A stretch of 64,000 nucleotides of DNA from Symsagittifera roscoffensis (taxonomy: Eukaryota > Xenacoelomorpha > Acoela > Convolutidae), in NCBI RefSeq assembly GCF_963678635.1, contig NC_087071.1:10357588-10421587 (forward strand), written 5' to 3'. The notes beneath the pieces were generated by a model, which did no database searches, had not been told where the DNA came from, and was given only the letters and a program-made list of their open reading frames with translations. Positions within the stretch are counted from its first letter, which is position 1. Each line of letters starts with the position of its first letter. The translations under genes and the position numbers were made by a program. Shown here in pieces: positions 1-9,568 of the stretch.

Positions 1-2371
1 AACATATTTTTCATGACTCAGTAAGACTAATAAGACCCAAATTTGGGTCACGTTGGGAGACGAATTGTCAACAAGAGCCTAAAATACAGTATTTTATTCT
101 CGATATTTCCCCCTCGTTTATTACAAAAAATTATGTTTTGGAAGCCATATCACGTAAAAGTATGTAAAAGACATGTAGCAAAGTGCATGTGATACTTGAA
201 TAAAGCCGGTTTAATCACACACAAGTTACTTGGCATAAAAACACAATGTGGCCGCGGGATAATTAACTCAGCAATCTTCACAAACGCTTGACTTGACACA
301 CAACAATTGAACAAAGGAGTTGAGAGGCGTGTTTTTCGTGACGTTTATCAATTCAGCCTCGATCTGTGAAGTTATATATGCTTTAAGTTTATGTCTGCTG
401 GTGAAGTGTAAGAGCCAGATTAGCTACTGAGATATCGAGCTACCAATTTAATGTTAAATAGAAGTTTCTAATCAATACCCTGAGACGAATAAACCAACCA
501 ACTAGTTAATAATTATAGTAACTAACATTAGCCATAAAAGTAGCAACTAACCTGCTGGCTTCATAGTTCCGACCAGGGCCGGGGTGGATTTAGTGGGGAG
601 GAACTGTGTCTAGTGATTTGCTAGGAAAGCAGTTCCGACCAGGGCCAGTCAATAAATAATTGCAATATAATTTTTGGGTTCCAAAAATTATTGCATTTTA
701 TTGAAAACGAACAATAAATATTGCACTAAAGCAATTATTGATTCAATTTTTACGATGAAAAAATGCAGTTTCAAAACTTGAACTATTATATTTAAGTCCA
801 AAAGAAAATTTCTAGAAAAAAGTGGCGACGAATCATAGTCTCCACCAGGTTTTTTCCCGACCATATTCAGTATAAACACGAACGTTCGAACTTGTCCGAT
901 GTACAAACATTCCGACCATTGGAAAACCAGCGTGAATTGACACCCTCAACCACAACCATGCCTAACCTCAATGACAAACTTTTTGCTATGGCTTCGAATC
1001 AAAATTTTTTTGGCACATATGTTCAGTTTTTGGCAAAACTTATAGGATTATACGGCTTTAGGGGAAATCATCACTACGTTTTTCATGAAAACAATAGCTG
1101 CTTATTCTTTTCAGCTGTTGTTTTCTCTTTTTCCTAGCCTTCAATGTCTATACGGTCGTAAAATTTGTAATTTTTTTCAAATTTGAAGATAAAATATTTC
1201 AACCAATGTCAATCAGAGGGCAATGGCAAATCGTTTCCTGATATTGCAATGAAATTATCCTTCTAATTTTTTTAATGCCAAGAAACAAGATTTCCTTTTG
1301 TCGATGTTTATATTGCTGCATCACGGAGATCGTTTGGCGAGCAATAAGTTTTTCTTGGCTCTGCTCGTCATTTTGTCAGTTCCGAATTCTGTAAAATCAG
1401 AGGATCAACTGTTTTTTTTCCAGTCCTCAGATGGAGGAGTTCCGTTGGTTCCACTCGTGTTCCCCGCGGTTGCTCTTTTTTCAGTGTGAACAACAGGATA
1501 AATACAAATTCACATTATGTTTTTTTTCGTATTCAACCCGATCTTACAGAAACAATGATTTTTCGAGGTTTCAGGAAACAATTGTCTGCCGTCTTCCGGA
1601 AGAAATTGTTCGTAGAACGTTTAAAGCCTTTCTACATCGGCGGAATTTGCCTGTAAAGTTGTTCAAAAAAACGTCTGCGGTAGTTCGTTAGTTTCAGAGT
1701 CCGAGGAATCCGTCACCCAACTGAAAAAAGTGAATGTTATTTGCAAACTTCGCGCATAGAGGAAAAGTTACGAATTCGCAGACATATAGAAACGTTCAAT
1801 TCTATCGCACATTTATATATCGAACTGAACATTGTATTGCATTTATGCATTATTTCAACCACTTTTTGCGTCAAACATTATATAAAGAAGTCAAATATCT
1901 AATGATAGCTCTTAACTGAACCCATTGTTCGAATTTAACCGTTTTGAGCAATAATAGTTGACGCTAGCGTCCGAATGAGCTCGATCCTCCCAAAAACAGA
2001 CAAAAAGACAAATGTAGCAGAAACTAATTTAACTCTTTATATACAAAATACTGTACAAGTACTAAATAGAACAAATTTACAAGTGAGCAGGAGAATATGT
2101 TATTTGCTAGGCAAAAATGAGTTCAGGCTTTGCGAGATCATGAAAATGTCAGCAAGAGACCGCTGTTGTTTCCCAATATGGGTTATGGGAAGGCGTGTCT
2201 CGATTGGTTGAGAAATGGTCAAAGAAATCTGCAAAAACTAGAAGACTGCCGTGTTCTGGTGGCCGAGACAGATTCATCCGATTGTCCAACAGCTCCAACA
2301 ACGGTCGATTGAGCAGTCTCCTCTGCAAAAGAACTTCCAGCTATATATAGTTATATATAACTTAAGTTATA
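1..2371. other. No gene recognised
   Basis: This AT-rich stretch contains only short open frames with no recognisable domain. A 16-base motif, AGTTCCGACCAGGGCC, occurs twice (about 566 and 631), roughly 65 bp apart. The stretch around 660-730 is built from ATTGCAATAAAT-like words, which recur near 50520-51000 and 57740-57820. A short plus-strand frame from the ATG at 1304 to 1489 starts with a hydrophobic, signal-peptide-like segment, but nothing else supports it as an exon. Confidence 0.5.
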
Positions 2372-3319
2372 CAGGGTTCCCGGGTTGACCAAAACTTCTT
2401 ATCATACAATTTCCATATATGAGAAACTTCTTGTCATACAATTTCATACAATTCCATACGTACAGAAAATTGTATGAAAACTCTATGATAAGCATTTTTC
2501 CATATATGAAAATTGTATGATAGGCGTTTTCCCATAAACCAAAAATTTTGATTTTTTTCTTTCTAAATTTAGTTTCTGAAAATTTTTTGGTTGTAGTTGC
2601 AACCGAACACAAGTGACAAAGACCTTGGTTACTCAAAACACCAAAGGTTGGACGGTCTTGCATTTACAATGCATAGAAAACGACCTGAATTTGGCTGTCT
2701 TTCACAATTGATATAACAAAAGTAACAAACTTATATTTTTTGGCAAAATTTTTTAATGATGATTATATTAAATTTTTGAATTTTCAAATTATCAGACATT
2801 GATCAAGGCGTACATTAACACCCCATACAAAAGAAAGAGGAATTTTCAGCGTTTTTGAAAAAAAAAAATTCAGTGAAAAAAAAATAAAAGCCAATTTTAT
2901 CGTATCCAGGACTACGTTATGCACACAAAATATTAAATTTTGCATGCAAATTTTTTTTTTCGAAAAATGTTGGTTTGCGTACGAAAATCGATTTGCGGTT
3001 GAAAAAAAAACAAAAAAATTTTTGGGCCAAATTTTCAAAATTAATTGAAAAATTTTTTGTGTCGCCATCAAAAAAATGCCAGTCATACAATTTCCATATA
3101 TGGGAATTTTATGATAAGCATTTTTTTCAAAAAACGAAAACCTCCGTTTTTTATCACCAGATTGTTTTTTTTTAGAATCAAACAGCCACAGAAATGAGTT
3201 TATACCAGTTTTCAACCATTTTTAGAAATTGTATGAAAATTGTATGAAAGCATTTTCCCACACACTTGATGTATGGAATTGTATGATAAGCATTTTCGGT
3301 GTATGGAGGTCAACCCGGG
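2372..3319. repeat. Candidate non-autonomous inverted-repeat element
   Basis: The left edge begins CAGGGTTCCCGGGTTGACC and the right edge carries the inverted core GGTCAACCCGGG. Between them the words CATACAATT, CATATATG and ATTGTATGA recur many times on both strands. CAGGG ends are typical of hAT transposons, but the last seven bases of the right end do not match and no 8-bp target duplication is visible. The copy may therefore be truncated or wrongly delimited. Confidence 0.4.
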
Positions 3320-3616
3320 TTGTTAGAGTTAGGGTTAGGTTTGTTTCAAACGATAAAAAAACATGTTTTAAACACGATTGAAAAAAAAAACATGTTTTGT
3401 TCCCTAAGAATGGCAGAACTAAAGGAGCTAAGGGTTTTTCCATACGTTTTTGTACAGTTGCATGGCAGTTTTACAATTTCAAAAGCTAGTTTCATACCAA
3501 AATTAGCGGTATATTACGCAAATCTCTTTTTAAAGATACTTTGGGCAAAAACGGATGGTGGATTTCCTGTTATCTGCGATTCTGTGGACTCCTTTTCGGA
3601 CGAATGGTCAAGTATA
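3320..3616. other. Left flank of element 1, no gene
   Basis: This is a short unique stretch between the inverted-repeat candidate and the LTR of element 1. It ends in TATA (3613-3616), the left copy of the target-site duplication. No coding or regulatory feature was recognised. Confidence 0.5.
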
Positions 3617-4762
3617 TTTACTAAGCGTTTATTGCTGGTTAAATGCTTAGTAATTTTATCCTAAATTATAAGTCTCACCTTAGATCGTCAAATTGTCTTG
3701 ACAAAAAGTAGAGTAGAAAAAATAGTTAGAAAAGGTATGAATTAATTAGTTGGTTAAATACAAAGCACTGGGTTATTAGATTATATAAATGAATCGAACA
3801 GCTTAAAGAAATATACCTATGAGGGGAGGTTGAGCTAATCTTATTTTGTTCATCAATATTTTATCTTCTTACTAAGGTCGGTGGCTGAGTAGAATGTATT
3901 GTTGCCCTTGATTTTGTCCAAGTCAGCGCTTCTGGTTGGGTCGTCTGAATCGTCTTGCCGTCGTACTTGAGGTAGTTGTAGTCCAGACTTCCTCGGTTGT
4001 GCGAATTCGAGTGTCTCGATTTATAATTTTTCAAAAGTTAAAATGAGAATTTATTCTCTTTTTATAAGTGAAAAGGGCTAGATTAATTTCAGTGTTATGG
4101 CAGAAAAGAAAAATTATTTATTTTTAAAAGATCTGGCTGGAGAAAAACTGACTAGCTGCTTACTGAGCAAAATGAAACACTGAAGATTTCAGGCCAGTCC
4201 TTTTGCTCGTAAGCATAAACCGGCGGCTGATTCAATCTTTAATTATTCAGGTTTCACCTGCTCCTTTGTTCTCCCTTTCTTATAAGGGAATTTTCAACTA
4301 GTTTTTATTTGATTTTTTCAAATCAAATATCTTCAACTTATTAGTCCTCTTTGAAGAAAAAAGCCTTCAGTTTGTCTGATTAAAAATTCATATTACTTTC
4401 TCTGATGCATCATATTGCAGGTGCATCTATGCTAAATCAAAGCAAGGAGAATTTTAGTGCAGCCGGCAAGACTGCTAAATATTTATCCAGTTTGTTTCAA
4501 GTTAAGTTAAAAGGGATGTATTAATAATCGCCGCCCTTTTAAAATATTGAGCATGAAAAAATGAGAAAAATTGGACAAGTATTTAAAAAGGAGTGGATTT
4601 TCAAAACAAGATTTTATAGTCCTAATAAGAGTAAATCAGTCAATATCTGATTTAGTGAAAAGAGGCTTTAATTTAAATGGCACGCTCCAATTTAGAATTG
4701 GGTCGTTAAATAAACAATTAAGACAATGGTCTTTTGTGTGTGTAGTATTTCGCAATACTACA
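3617..4762 (-). repeat. 3' LTR of element 1
   Basis: This copy is nearly identical to 21709-22857, with only a handful of substitutions and small indels seen by eye. Its first 22 bases on the element strand (plus coordinates 4741-4762) form a perfect hairpin with 9-bp arms and a 4-base loop. It starts TG, but its other end reads ...AGTAAA rather than the usual CA. Confidence 0.93.
4050..4066 (-). terminator. Polyadenylation signal and TATA pair in the 3' LTR
   Basis: On the minus strand TATAAAAAG (4066-4058) is followed closely by AATAAA (4055-4050). In the downstream LTR the AATAAA would serve as the polyadenylation signal of the element transcript. The assignment rests on motif matches only. 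Confidence 0.45.
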
Positions 4763-4764
4763 AC

Positions 4765-4779
4765 TCACCCCTTTTTTTA
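4765..4779 (-). promoter_or_regulatory. Polypurine tract of element 1
   Basis: Directly before the 3' LTR the element strand reads AAAAAAAGGGGTGAGT. A purine run in this position primes plus-strand DNA synthesis in LTR elements, and it confirms the minus-strand orientation. Confidence 0.7.
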
Positions 4780-4909
4780 GAAAATTAAGCTGTTCGATTC
4801 TTACAGTTACCATGGTGAAAATTTAAACACTTTGAAGGTTAAATACTATAGTTATAAAATTTAAAGAGAACATCAAATGAAAAAGTTATGAAGAAAAGTT
4901 AGGCTATAT

Positions 4910-5599
4910 TTAGAGCTTCCTTCCGGCTTCTAGCTCCATGTTGTATGATTTGAGGATCGCTATCTTCCTCTGTGAAGCCTCGAGTTTTTGTTGCAGTTTT
5001 ACTATTTTCTTCTTTTTTATTTTGTTTTTGAGTCGTAGTCTGCTCATTCCGTCCGTCAGTTCTTGGATGTCGTCCTGTTGTTCCTGTCTGTTTTTTCCAT
5101 GGTTCGGAAAAGCAGTTATTCCCTCAAACGGGATTGTGACTTGCGTGCCTCCTGCCTTGAGGATGTAGCCGTGTTCCTCCCTCTTCTTTAATTTCCAGAA
5201 GTTGTTTTCGTTCTTTATAACAACTTCTGGCTCGGTTATGAAGTCAATAGGCATCATCGCCTTTTCCTTTGTCGTTGAGTTTACGACTTCAATGAACGAT
5301 GGCAGATTCCATCTGTTGTAATTTTCCTTTATTGAGTACTTTAAACTCGTTATATATTTTGGATTTTCCGTATCCAATTTGGTTTCCCTGCACTTCTGCA
5401 GTTCCAATCTTTGGGTTAAACTGGGAAAATTGCGAGGGTTCTTATTCAACCCGTCGTCCATTGACAAAGATTGAACTGCTACCGGTTTCCGTTGTTTTTT
5501 GTTCCTGAGAGGCAGCTTTCTTTTAAATTCCTCTGGTGCAGGGTCTGCATTTCTGCAGTTCCAGTTTAAAATTGGGTCGTATTCCATTTTGCTAAACAT
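4910..5599 (-). CDS. Unknown basic protein with C-terminal coiled coil (element 1, last gene)
   Basis: I do not recognise this protein. It is about 229 residues long when started at the ATG at 5599. The first 60 residues are rich in Asn, Pro, Lys and Arg. The middle part contains a folded-looking segment. Residues from about 175 onwards form a charged helix with heptad-like Leu/Ile spacing and a lysine cluster (KNKIKKKKIVKLQQ), consistent with a coiled coil. It is the last gene before the polypurine tract and 3' LTR. A long TA run lies about 95 bp upstream on its own strand and could act as a TATA-like element. A regulatory or nucleic-acid-binding accessory protein is possible, but this is inference. 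Confidence 0.6.
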   Translation of the reverse strand: MFSKMEYDPILNWNCRNADPAPEEFKRKLPLRNKKQRKPVAVQSLSMDDGLNKNPRNFPSLTQRLELQKCRETKLDTENPKYITSLKYSIKENYNRWNLPSFIEVVNSTTKEKAMMPIDFITEPEVVIKNENNFWKLKKREEHGYILKAGGTQVTIPFEGITAFPNHGKNRQEQQDDIQELTDGMSRLRLKNKIKKKKIVKLQQKLEASQRKIAILKSYNMELEAGRKL

Positions 5600-5602
5600 C
5601 AA

Positions 5603-6146
5603 TATAAAATGACCAAATATTCAAAATCCCGAATTACATTCGGATATTAAGGCTAATTATCAAATGTTTGAAAAATGAAGGACAAAGTGTAAAATTGTAT
5701 ATATATATATATAAAAAGTGGAAAAGATAATCTTGTGGTTTCACACAAACCCACCACGGAAAACAAATGAAGAAAAACGATCATGGTGTTTATTAACCAC
5801 AGGAATAAAGCACTTTACAACACTGAGTTAAGCTCAGATATAAACTTATGTAGTTAAAGGAAAAAATGGAAATTTGGGCATTAATTAACCCCTAATCTTA
5901 AATGTATGTCCACCTGGGGTCATCCACAGGCTTACCATGGGGTCCCCTTTTATAGGTAAAAGGGACTAGAAAAAACCGGGGGGGGGGGGGTAAATAGTAT
6001 ATAGTAAGGCATGTGTAAAAGAGATTTTAGTGTTAATTGTTATTTAAAAAGATTTATAATTTATGAGCTGATTACTGAAGTCTTGAGATCTTACCAAATG
6101 TAGGAAGGTAGAGGAGTCGTAAATGGATATAGTAAAGTGTTGAGGA
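5603..6146. other. Non-coding gap in element 1 with TA and G runs
   Basis: No open frame of note. A TATATA microsatellite spans about 5698-5714 and a run of 13 G lies at 5978-5990. On the element strand the TA run reads as an extended TATA box upstream of the coiled-coil gene. The long G run is a likely site of sequencing error. Confidence 0.6.
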
Positions 6147-6590
6147 TTAATTCCAGGGGTCGGAAAAATCACAAGGGATGTGGCATAAAGGACAAAATTG
6201 TGCCGTATTAGGGAGGCATCTTGTACAAATAATGATACCTTGATGGCAATCAGTAAGATGTTGATTGCTTGCCATACATTGGGTTTGGGTATTTCCCCAA
6301 TTTGCGCTTTTAATCATTTTTTCGCATAAACAACAAGGAGAATAATATTAAAGTGATTGGGTATAATTTGGGACTTGGCAAATGGGGCATAAAATTTGTC
6401 CATATTTAGAAAAATGGGCTACAATTTGCTCATGACAGTCTATACAGATGAAGTGCACTGGATGATGTGGCTCGTTATTATGTTGTTTCTTAAATTTGGA
6501 TTTTGGTAAGTAAGTGGGTTGTTGAATTGTTTTTTGGAAGTACTGTAAAATGGGTTGAGAAACATAAAGAAAATTTTGAAAATAAAAATA
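6147..6590 (-). pseudogene. Double RING-like zinc-binding protein 3, interrupted by TAA
   Basis: One minus-strand frame is open from 6590 and meets a single TAA at 6348-6350. It then continues in the same frame to a TAA at 6147-6149. The first part carries a RING half with CIDC and CPIC pairs (motif HFICIDC ... ILCPICQ). The second part carries CCLC, a distal Cys/His cluster, ICTRC and CPLC. This matches the two-module layout of the intact protein at 7225-7593, so it is a third copy of that family. The N-terminal CPxC pair of the first module is missing and no ATG was seen. It may be a decayed copy, or the TAA may be a sequence error. Confidence 0.6.
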
Positions 6591-6658
6591 TCAAGCTTGA
6601 AAAATTTTACATACAAAAGCTGGTAAGGTTAGTTGAACCATTTTTAAGAAAGGAAAGA

Positions 6659-6934
6659 TTAAATAATAAGTCGATTGGAGGTTTGGAAATTGATGTCGAT
6701 AACATCTTCGTCATTCTTGAAGGCATTTATGATAATATTAAAAAATCTACTGCTGCTTTTGACTGTAAGTTTTTCTTCATCGTGGAAGCCAGGACTATAA
6801 CGTTGGCAAAAAATATCCAACTGCTGTTGATCGGGATGAATATAAATGCGATTTGTGCGCGCTTGGTAACCGTCAACTTGGACGAGGAGATTATAATCAA
6901 GGACAAAATCAATGTCCATTACCAAGCAGAACAT
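6659..6934 (-). CDS. Small accessory protein A4 (element 1 family A)
   Basis: This 91-residue ORF starts at a true ATG. It aligns along its length with A1 (9235-9510) and A2 (8916-9191): a beta-rich start with LLVQVDGY against LLIQLPGY, and a C-terminal part EKLTVKSSSRFFNIIINAF against EIEIDSSNKKYDYICSLLE. It is the most diverged member and is separated from the others by family B and the RING genes, so the array was shuffled or built in steps. No signal peptide, membrane span or known domain is visible. Function unknown. Confidence 0.6.
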   Translation of the reverse strand: MFCLVMDIDFVLDYNLLVQVDGYQARTNRIYIHPDQQQLDIFCQRYSPGFHDEEKLTVKSSSRFFNIIINAFKNDEDVIDINFQTSNRLII

Positions 6935-6970
6935 TTTGCGACTTCCTAAACAAACAGCATAATTGTTTAT

Positions 6971-7210
6971 TCATTTTTTATTGCCTTTACAAGTCAGACA
7001 TTTGTTAATTTGTTCGAAATTTAGTACGTGAACATCCTGGCGGCATATTGGGCATAAGAATTTGTCAAAATTCAAGTTCGTTTTGGATTTTAGAGTCATG
7101 AAGCATACATTACAAATAAAATGAAAGGGTTGTGGATACTTTCTTTTGTGAAGTTTTCTTAATTGAAGGGTTGTTTTCAATTTTAGACACCCAGGGCATT
7201 CGTTTGCCAT
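6971..7210 (-). CDS. RING-like zinc-binding protein 2 (element 1)
   Basis: Starting at the ATG at 7210, this is about 79 residues. It has a C3HC4-like spacing: CPGC near the start, FHFICNVC in the middle and FLCPICRQ near the end. It stops shortly after one further CLTC pair. It is a paralogue of the first module of the protein at 7225-7593, including the shared CPICRQ..HV segment, and seems to be a truncated or single-module form. RING folds bind zinc and often act as ubiquitin ligases; whether this one does is inference. The upstream gene ends 15 bp before it. Confidence 0.65.
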   Translation of the reverse strand: MANECPGCLKLKTTLQLRKLHKRKYPQPFHFICNVCFMTLKSKTNLNFDKFLCPICRQDVHVLNFEQINKCLTCKGNKK

Positions 7211-7224
7211 TGTATAAAAAGAAT

Positions 7225-7593
7225 TTATGCCCAAAACTCATCAAAGGCAATTTTGGAAAAACAGATAGGGCAGATGTTTTTGCATTTCTCAATGCAGTTA
7301 TTGCATACAGTAATATAAGGGTGCTTAACTATCATATGTTCACCCTTTCGTTTGTTTCTGGATAACACTAATTGGTTGCAGATATTACAGACATCGTATT
7401 CTGTCATATTAATTACATGAATAATCTGCCTGCAAATGGGGCAAGGAATTTTTGCGAATGGTGTACTAGCTCTTAGCTTGAGTTTATTATAACAATTAAC
7501 GCAAACTAAATGTGGTGGTTGTGGAGGTAAATTTTTATATAATTTTTTCATTTGATCGCAAATTTCCAAACATATAGGACATTCAGTTGTCAT
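7225..7593 (-). CDS. Double RING-like zinc-binding protein 1 (element 1)
   Basis: About 122 residues from the ATG at 7593. Module one has CPIC at the start, HLVCVNC and IPCPICRQ. Module two has VCNICNQ, a His, VCNNC and ICPIC. The paired Cys and His pattern is that of C3HC4 RING or U-box-like zinc fingers. RING proteins commonly recruit E2 enzymes, and viral RING accessory proteins often target host restriction factors for degradation. Such a role here is only an inference. It lies 9 bp after the stop of B3 in a tightly packed array. Confidence 0.7.
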   Translation of the reverse strand: MTTECPICLEICDQMKKLYKNLPPQPPHLVCVNCYNKLKLRASTPFAKIPCPICRQIIHVINMTEYDVCNICNQLVLSRNKRKGEHMIVKHPYITVCNNCIEKCKNICPICFSKIAFDEFWA

Positions 7594-7602
7594 TCTCACT
7601 GC

Positions 7603-7836
7603 TCATTCAATCTGGTCTAGATCGCAGGGAATGGGAAATGTTAGGCTATTTGCAAGACATAGTATTAAATGCCAGTATTTATTGCTTGGTTTAATAATGG
7701 TGCTGTGTAGTTCGCCATTATAAAGCGTTTCGAAATGAATTATAAAAATGGGGATTATTTTGAAGTTTTCTGCTAGAATGAAGGAGCGTTGGAAACCTTT
7801 AATTTGGACAAAGGTTCCTTCGTAAAAAATTATCAT
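7603..7836 (-). CDS. Small accessory protein B3 (element 1 family B)
   Basis: A 77-residue ORF from a true ATG. It aligns with B2 and B1: a start of the type M-x-F with V at about position 10, then xRSF / KTF / KSF, and a C-terminal segment IIKPSNKYWHLILCLAN matching IYPTSRYWPFFLFVSD of B2. Its ATG lies one base after the stop of B2 (TAGAATG), a spacing that suggests termination-reinitiation. No known domain. Function unknown. Confidence 0.65.
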   Translation of the reverse strand: MIIFYEGTFVQIKGFQRSFILAENFKIIPIFIIHFETLYNGELHSTIIKPSNKYWHLILCLANSLTFPIPCDLDQIE

Positions 7837-7837
7837 T

Positions 7838-8074
7838 CTAGTCTAGGGTACAATGTTCACCTTCAATATTGGTAGGACAAGACTCTGGGTGATCAGATAC
7901 AAAAAGAAAGAATGGCCAATATCGGGAAGTGGGGTAAATACTAAGTTCCTCAAAAGTACCTGTTTCGATGTATCGAACGTTAACTATCATGTAAACTTGT
8001 AAGTGTGGTTGTAATTCAAATGTTTTCTTTATATGAATAACTGAAACTGGTTGGTCGTTGATATTAAACATCAT
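7838..8074 (-). CDS. Small accessory protein B2 (element 1 family B)
   Basis: A 78-residue ORF starting ATGATG. It is the clearest family B member, with MMFNINDQPV near the start, IKKTFE, and a Tyr-Trp signature SRYWPFFLF near residue 55. It has no hydrophobic leader or membrane segment. It follows the degenerate copy at about 8088-8215 and abuts B3. Family B paralogues have diverged at most positions but keep length and the Tyr-Trp motif, which points to selection rather than a recent duplication. Confidence 0.65.
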   Translation of the reverse strand: MMFNINDQPVSVIHIKKTFELQPHLQVYMIVNVRYIETGTFEELSIYPTSRYWPFFLFVSDHPESCPTNIEGEHCTLD

Positions 8075-8087
8075 TTTTCTAATTAGA

Positions 8088-8215
8088 GAAAATAGGTGGA
8101 TTTAGAAAAAATTCTGCATTTGTGTCAAAAGCAAGAAAATGACTTAATTCAAGGAAATTAGGGTGATTTCCTGGAACTGTGATTGTAGTTAATATACTGG
8201 AGTTAACCTTACTTA
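8088..8215 (-). pseudogene. Degenerate family B-like remnant
   Basis: An open minus-strand stretch of about 40 codons lies between B1 and B2 without a start codon. It reads VNSSILTTITVPGNHPNF and then a hydrophobic ELSHFLAF segment. Its position in the array and its C-terminal hydrophobic pattern suggest a truncated family B or A copy. The assignment is tentative. Confidence 0.3.
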
Positions 8216-8300
8216 CATGTAAAAGATAAAAGTTAGTGAGATTAGTGAGATTAGTTCTCCAATTAGTGAGAAACGTAGGTTTGGTAACCGGATAAATAGA

Positions 8301-8555
8301 TTACGTGAGGTTAGTGAGATCATTTGAATGGAAATCGCTTATGTCTTTTGGCAGATGACTTAAGCAAGTATTCGACAAAACTAAGAAAAAATTCCAATAT
8401 GGCGAGTTGTGGAAGACTTCAATTGTTCCGTCTTCCCACGTGTTACAATAATCGAAATATAAAATAAGTTTTGGACAATATGAACCGTTACACGCGTCGA
8501 AGGATTTTTCTATTTGGTAAAAGAGTACGTGACGATTGTTGTGTTTAAATAACAT
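8301..8555 (-). CDS. Small accessory protein B1 (element 1 family B)
   Basis: I start this at the ATG at 8555, which gives about 84 residues, because the N-terminus then aligns with B2 and B3 (MLFKHNNRHV against MMFNINDQPV). The Lys-Ser-Phe of IEKSFD matches IKKTFE, and SPYWNFFLVLSN matches the Tyr-Trp signature. A GTG-started version at 8600 is less likely. Function unknown. It is separated from A3 by about 105 bp. Confidence 0.6.
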   Translation of the reverse strand: MLFKHNNRHVLFYQIEKSFDACNGSYCPKLILYFDYCNTWEDGTIEVFHNSPYWNFFLVLSNTCLSHLPKDISDFHSNDLTNLT

Positions 8556-8659
8556 GGGTTTATATTTAATTATTTTTCTCACAAAAAATAATTTCTTCAC
8601 AAGCAGTTTCGATTATGGCTGAGTTTTTATACTTTAAGATGTGAAGAATATCTTTGTAA

Positions 8660-8851
8660 CTAGGATTGGTTTCCGTTCACGATAATATCGTAATTTTGAT
8701 TATGGTGAAAGTCGATGATAATTAAGTGTAGATGGTTATCAATTGCTACGGATGGTAAAATTGCTGTTGTGACTCGGGAATAGAATTTCTTCGGGAAATG
8801 AGGACAAGATATGATTAAGCACAAATTTTGATTTAGTGTGTCAAGGAACAT
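8660..8851 (-). CDS. Small accessory protein A3, shortened (element 1 family A)
   Basis: A 63-residue ORF from a true ATG. MFLDTLNQNLCLIISCPHF aligns with MLVDILDRQVLLLIQFPTL of A1, and the following LP segment also matches. The C-terminal third, which carries the conserved Ser-Ser/Tyr region in A1 and A2, is absent, so this copy is probably truncated. Function unknown. Confidence 0.5.
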   Translation of the reverse strand: MFLDTLNQNLCLIISCPHFPKKFYSRVTTAILPSVAIDNHLHLIIIDFHHNQNYDIIVNGNQS

Positions 8852-8915
8852 TTATTTTTGTCCAAATTTTACATTTGGAAAGTATCTATTCAATTTTGTT
8901 GTTTCTGGTTAATAC

Positions 8916-9191
8916 TTATACACAGAAGTGAATTCCTTCGAAATCGGTAATGACGACTGCTGAGCTATTTCCTTCAAGTAAAGAACAAATATAATCATAT
9001 TTTTTGTTTGAGGAGTCAATTTCAATTTCTTGAACAGTTTCCTCAGGATAAGTTATTATCATAAGCTGATTACAATCATTTGGTTTAGTTTTTGGTAATC
9101 TTGCTGATGCTATTAATGCTGGTAGTTTGTTTGCGTAACCTGGGAGTTGAATTAACAAACGAATGTCTCGATCCAAAATTCCTACCAACAT
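8916..9191 (-). CDS. Small accessory protein A2 (element 1 family A)
   Basis: From the ATG at 9191 this is 91 residues, exactly the length of its neighbour A1. About half of the residues match A1, including LVxILDR, LLIQ, the LP motif, SSNxKYxYICS and the C-terminal HFCV. The start was chosen because it aligns with A1; a longer GTG-started frame also exists. This tandem pair directly follows env. No domain recognised. Confidence 0.7.
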   Translation of the reverse strand: MLVGILDRDIRLLIQLPGYANKLPALIASARLPKTKPNDCNQLMIITYPEETVQEIEIDSSNKKYDYICSLLEGNSSAVVITDFEGIHFCV

Positions 9192-9234
9192 TTGATTGTT
9201 TGTGTTCAAGTAAATTCTTTGTATCGTGGTGTTT

Positions 9235-9510
9235 TCACACACAAAAATGAACTCCTTCTGAAGTAATTTTTATGATAGCAGATTCGTTACTTTGAAGAAA
9301 CGAGCAAATATAATTATATTTTGGATTTGATGACTCAATGACAGCTTCATGAATCACTTTTCCTGGATAAACAACTAGCATGAGGCGTATAAAATTATTG
9401 GTTCCTGGTTGAGGCAAGTCAACAGCTGCTATTGGTGTAAACAGTTTATTTGTAAGTGTGGGAAATTGAATTAATAAAAGAACTTGTCTGTCTAATATAT
9501 CGACTAGCAT
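9235..9510 (-). CDS. Small accessory protein A1 (element 1 family A)
   Basis: A 91-residue ORF from a true ATG, the first small gene after env (58 bp after its stop). Alternating hydrophobic residues suggest a beta-rich fold. A short Ser-Ser-Asn-x-Lys-Tyr helix-like region follows near residue 60, and the protein ends HFCV. It is paralogous to A2, A3 and A4. It has no signal peptide or transmembrane segment and resembles no family I know. Confidence 0.7.
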   Translation of the reverse strand: MLVDILDRQVLLLIQFPTLTNKLFTPIAAVDLPQPGTNNFIRLMLVVYPGKVIHEAVIESSNPKYNYICSFLQSNESAIIKITSEGVHFCV

Positions 9511-9568
9511 TTAGTCAATGGGGATGCACCGTTTTCTTGAGGGCATTCTGAAATAGAAAATTCTTGCC

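Noticed and set aside
1298..1489. Small secreted protein gene with a signal-like N-terminus
   Set aside because: Only a hydrophobic stretch supports it. There is no homologous motif and no clear splice partner.
9189..9242. GTG start for the A2 ORF giving 108 residues
   Set aside because: The ATG at 9191 aligns exactly with the start of its paralogue A1 and gives the same length.
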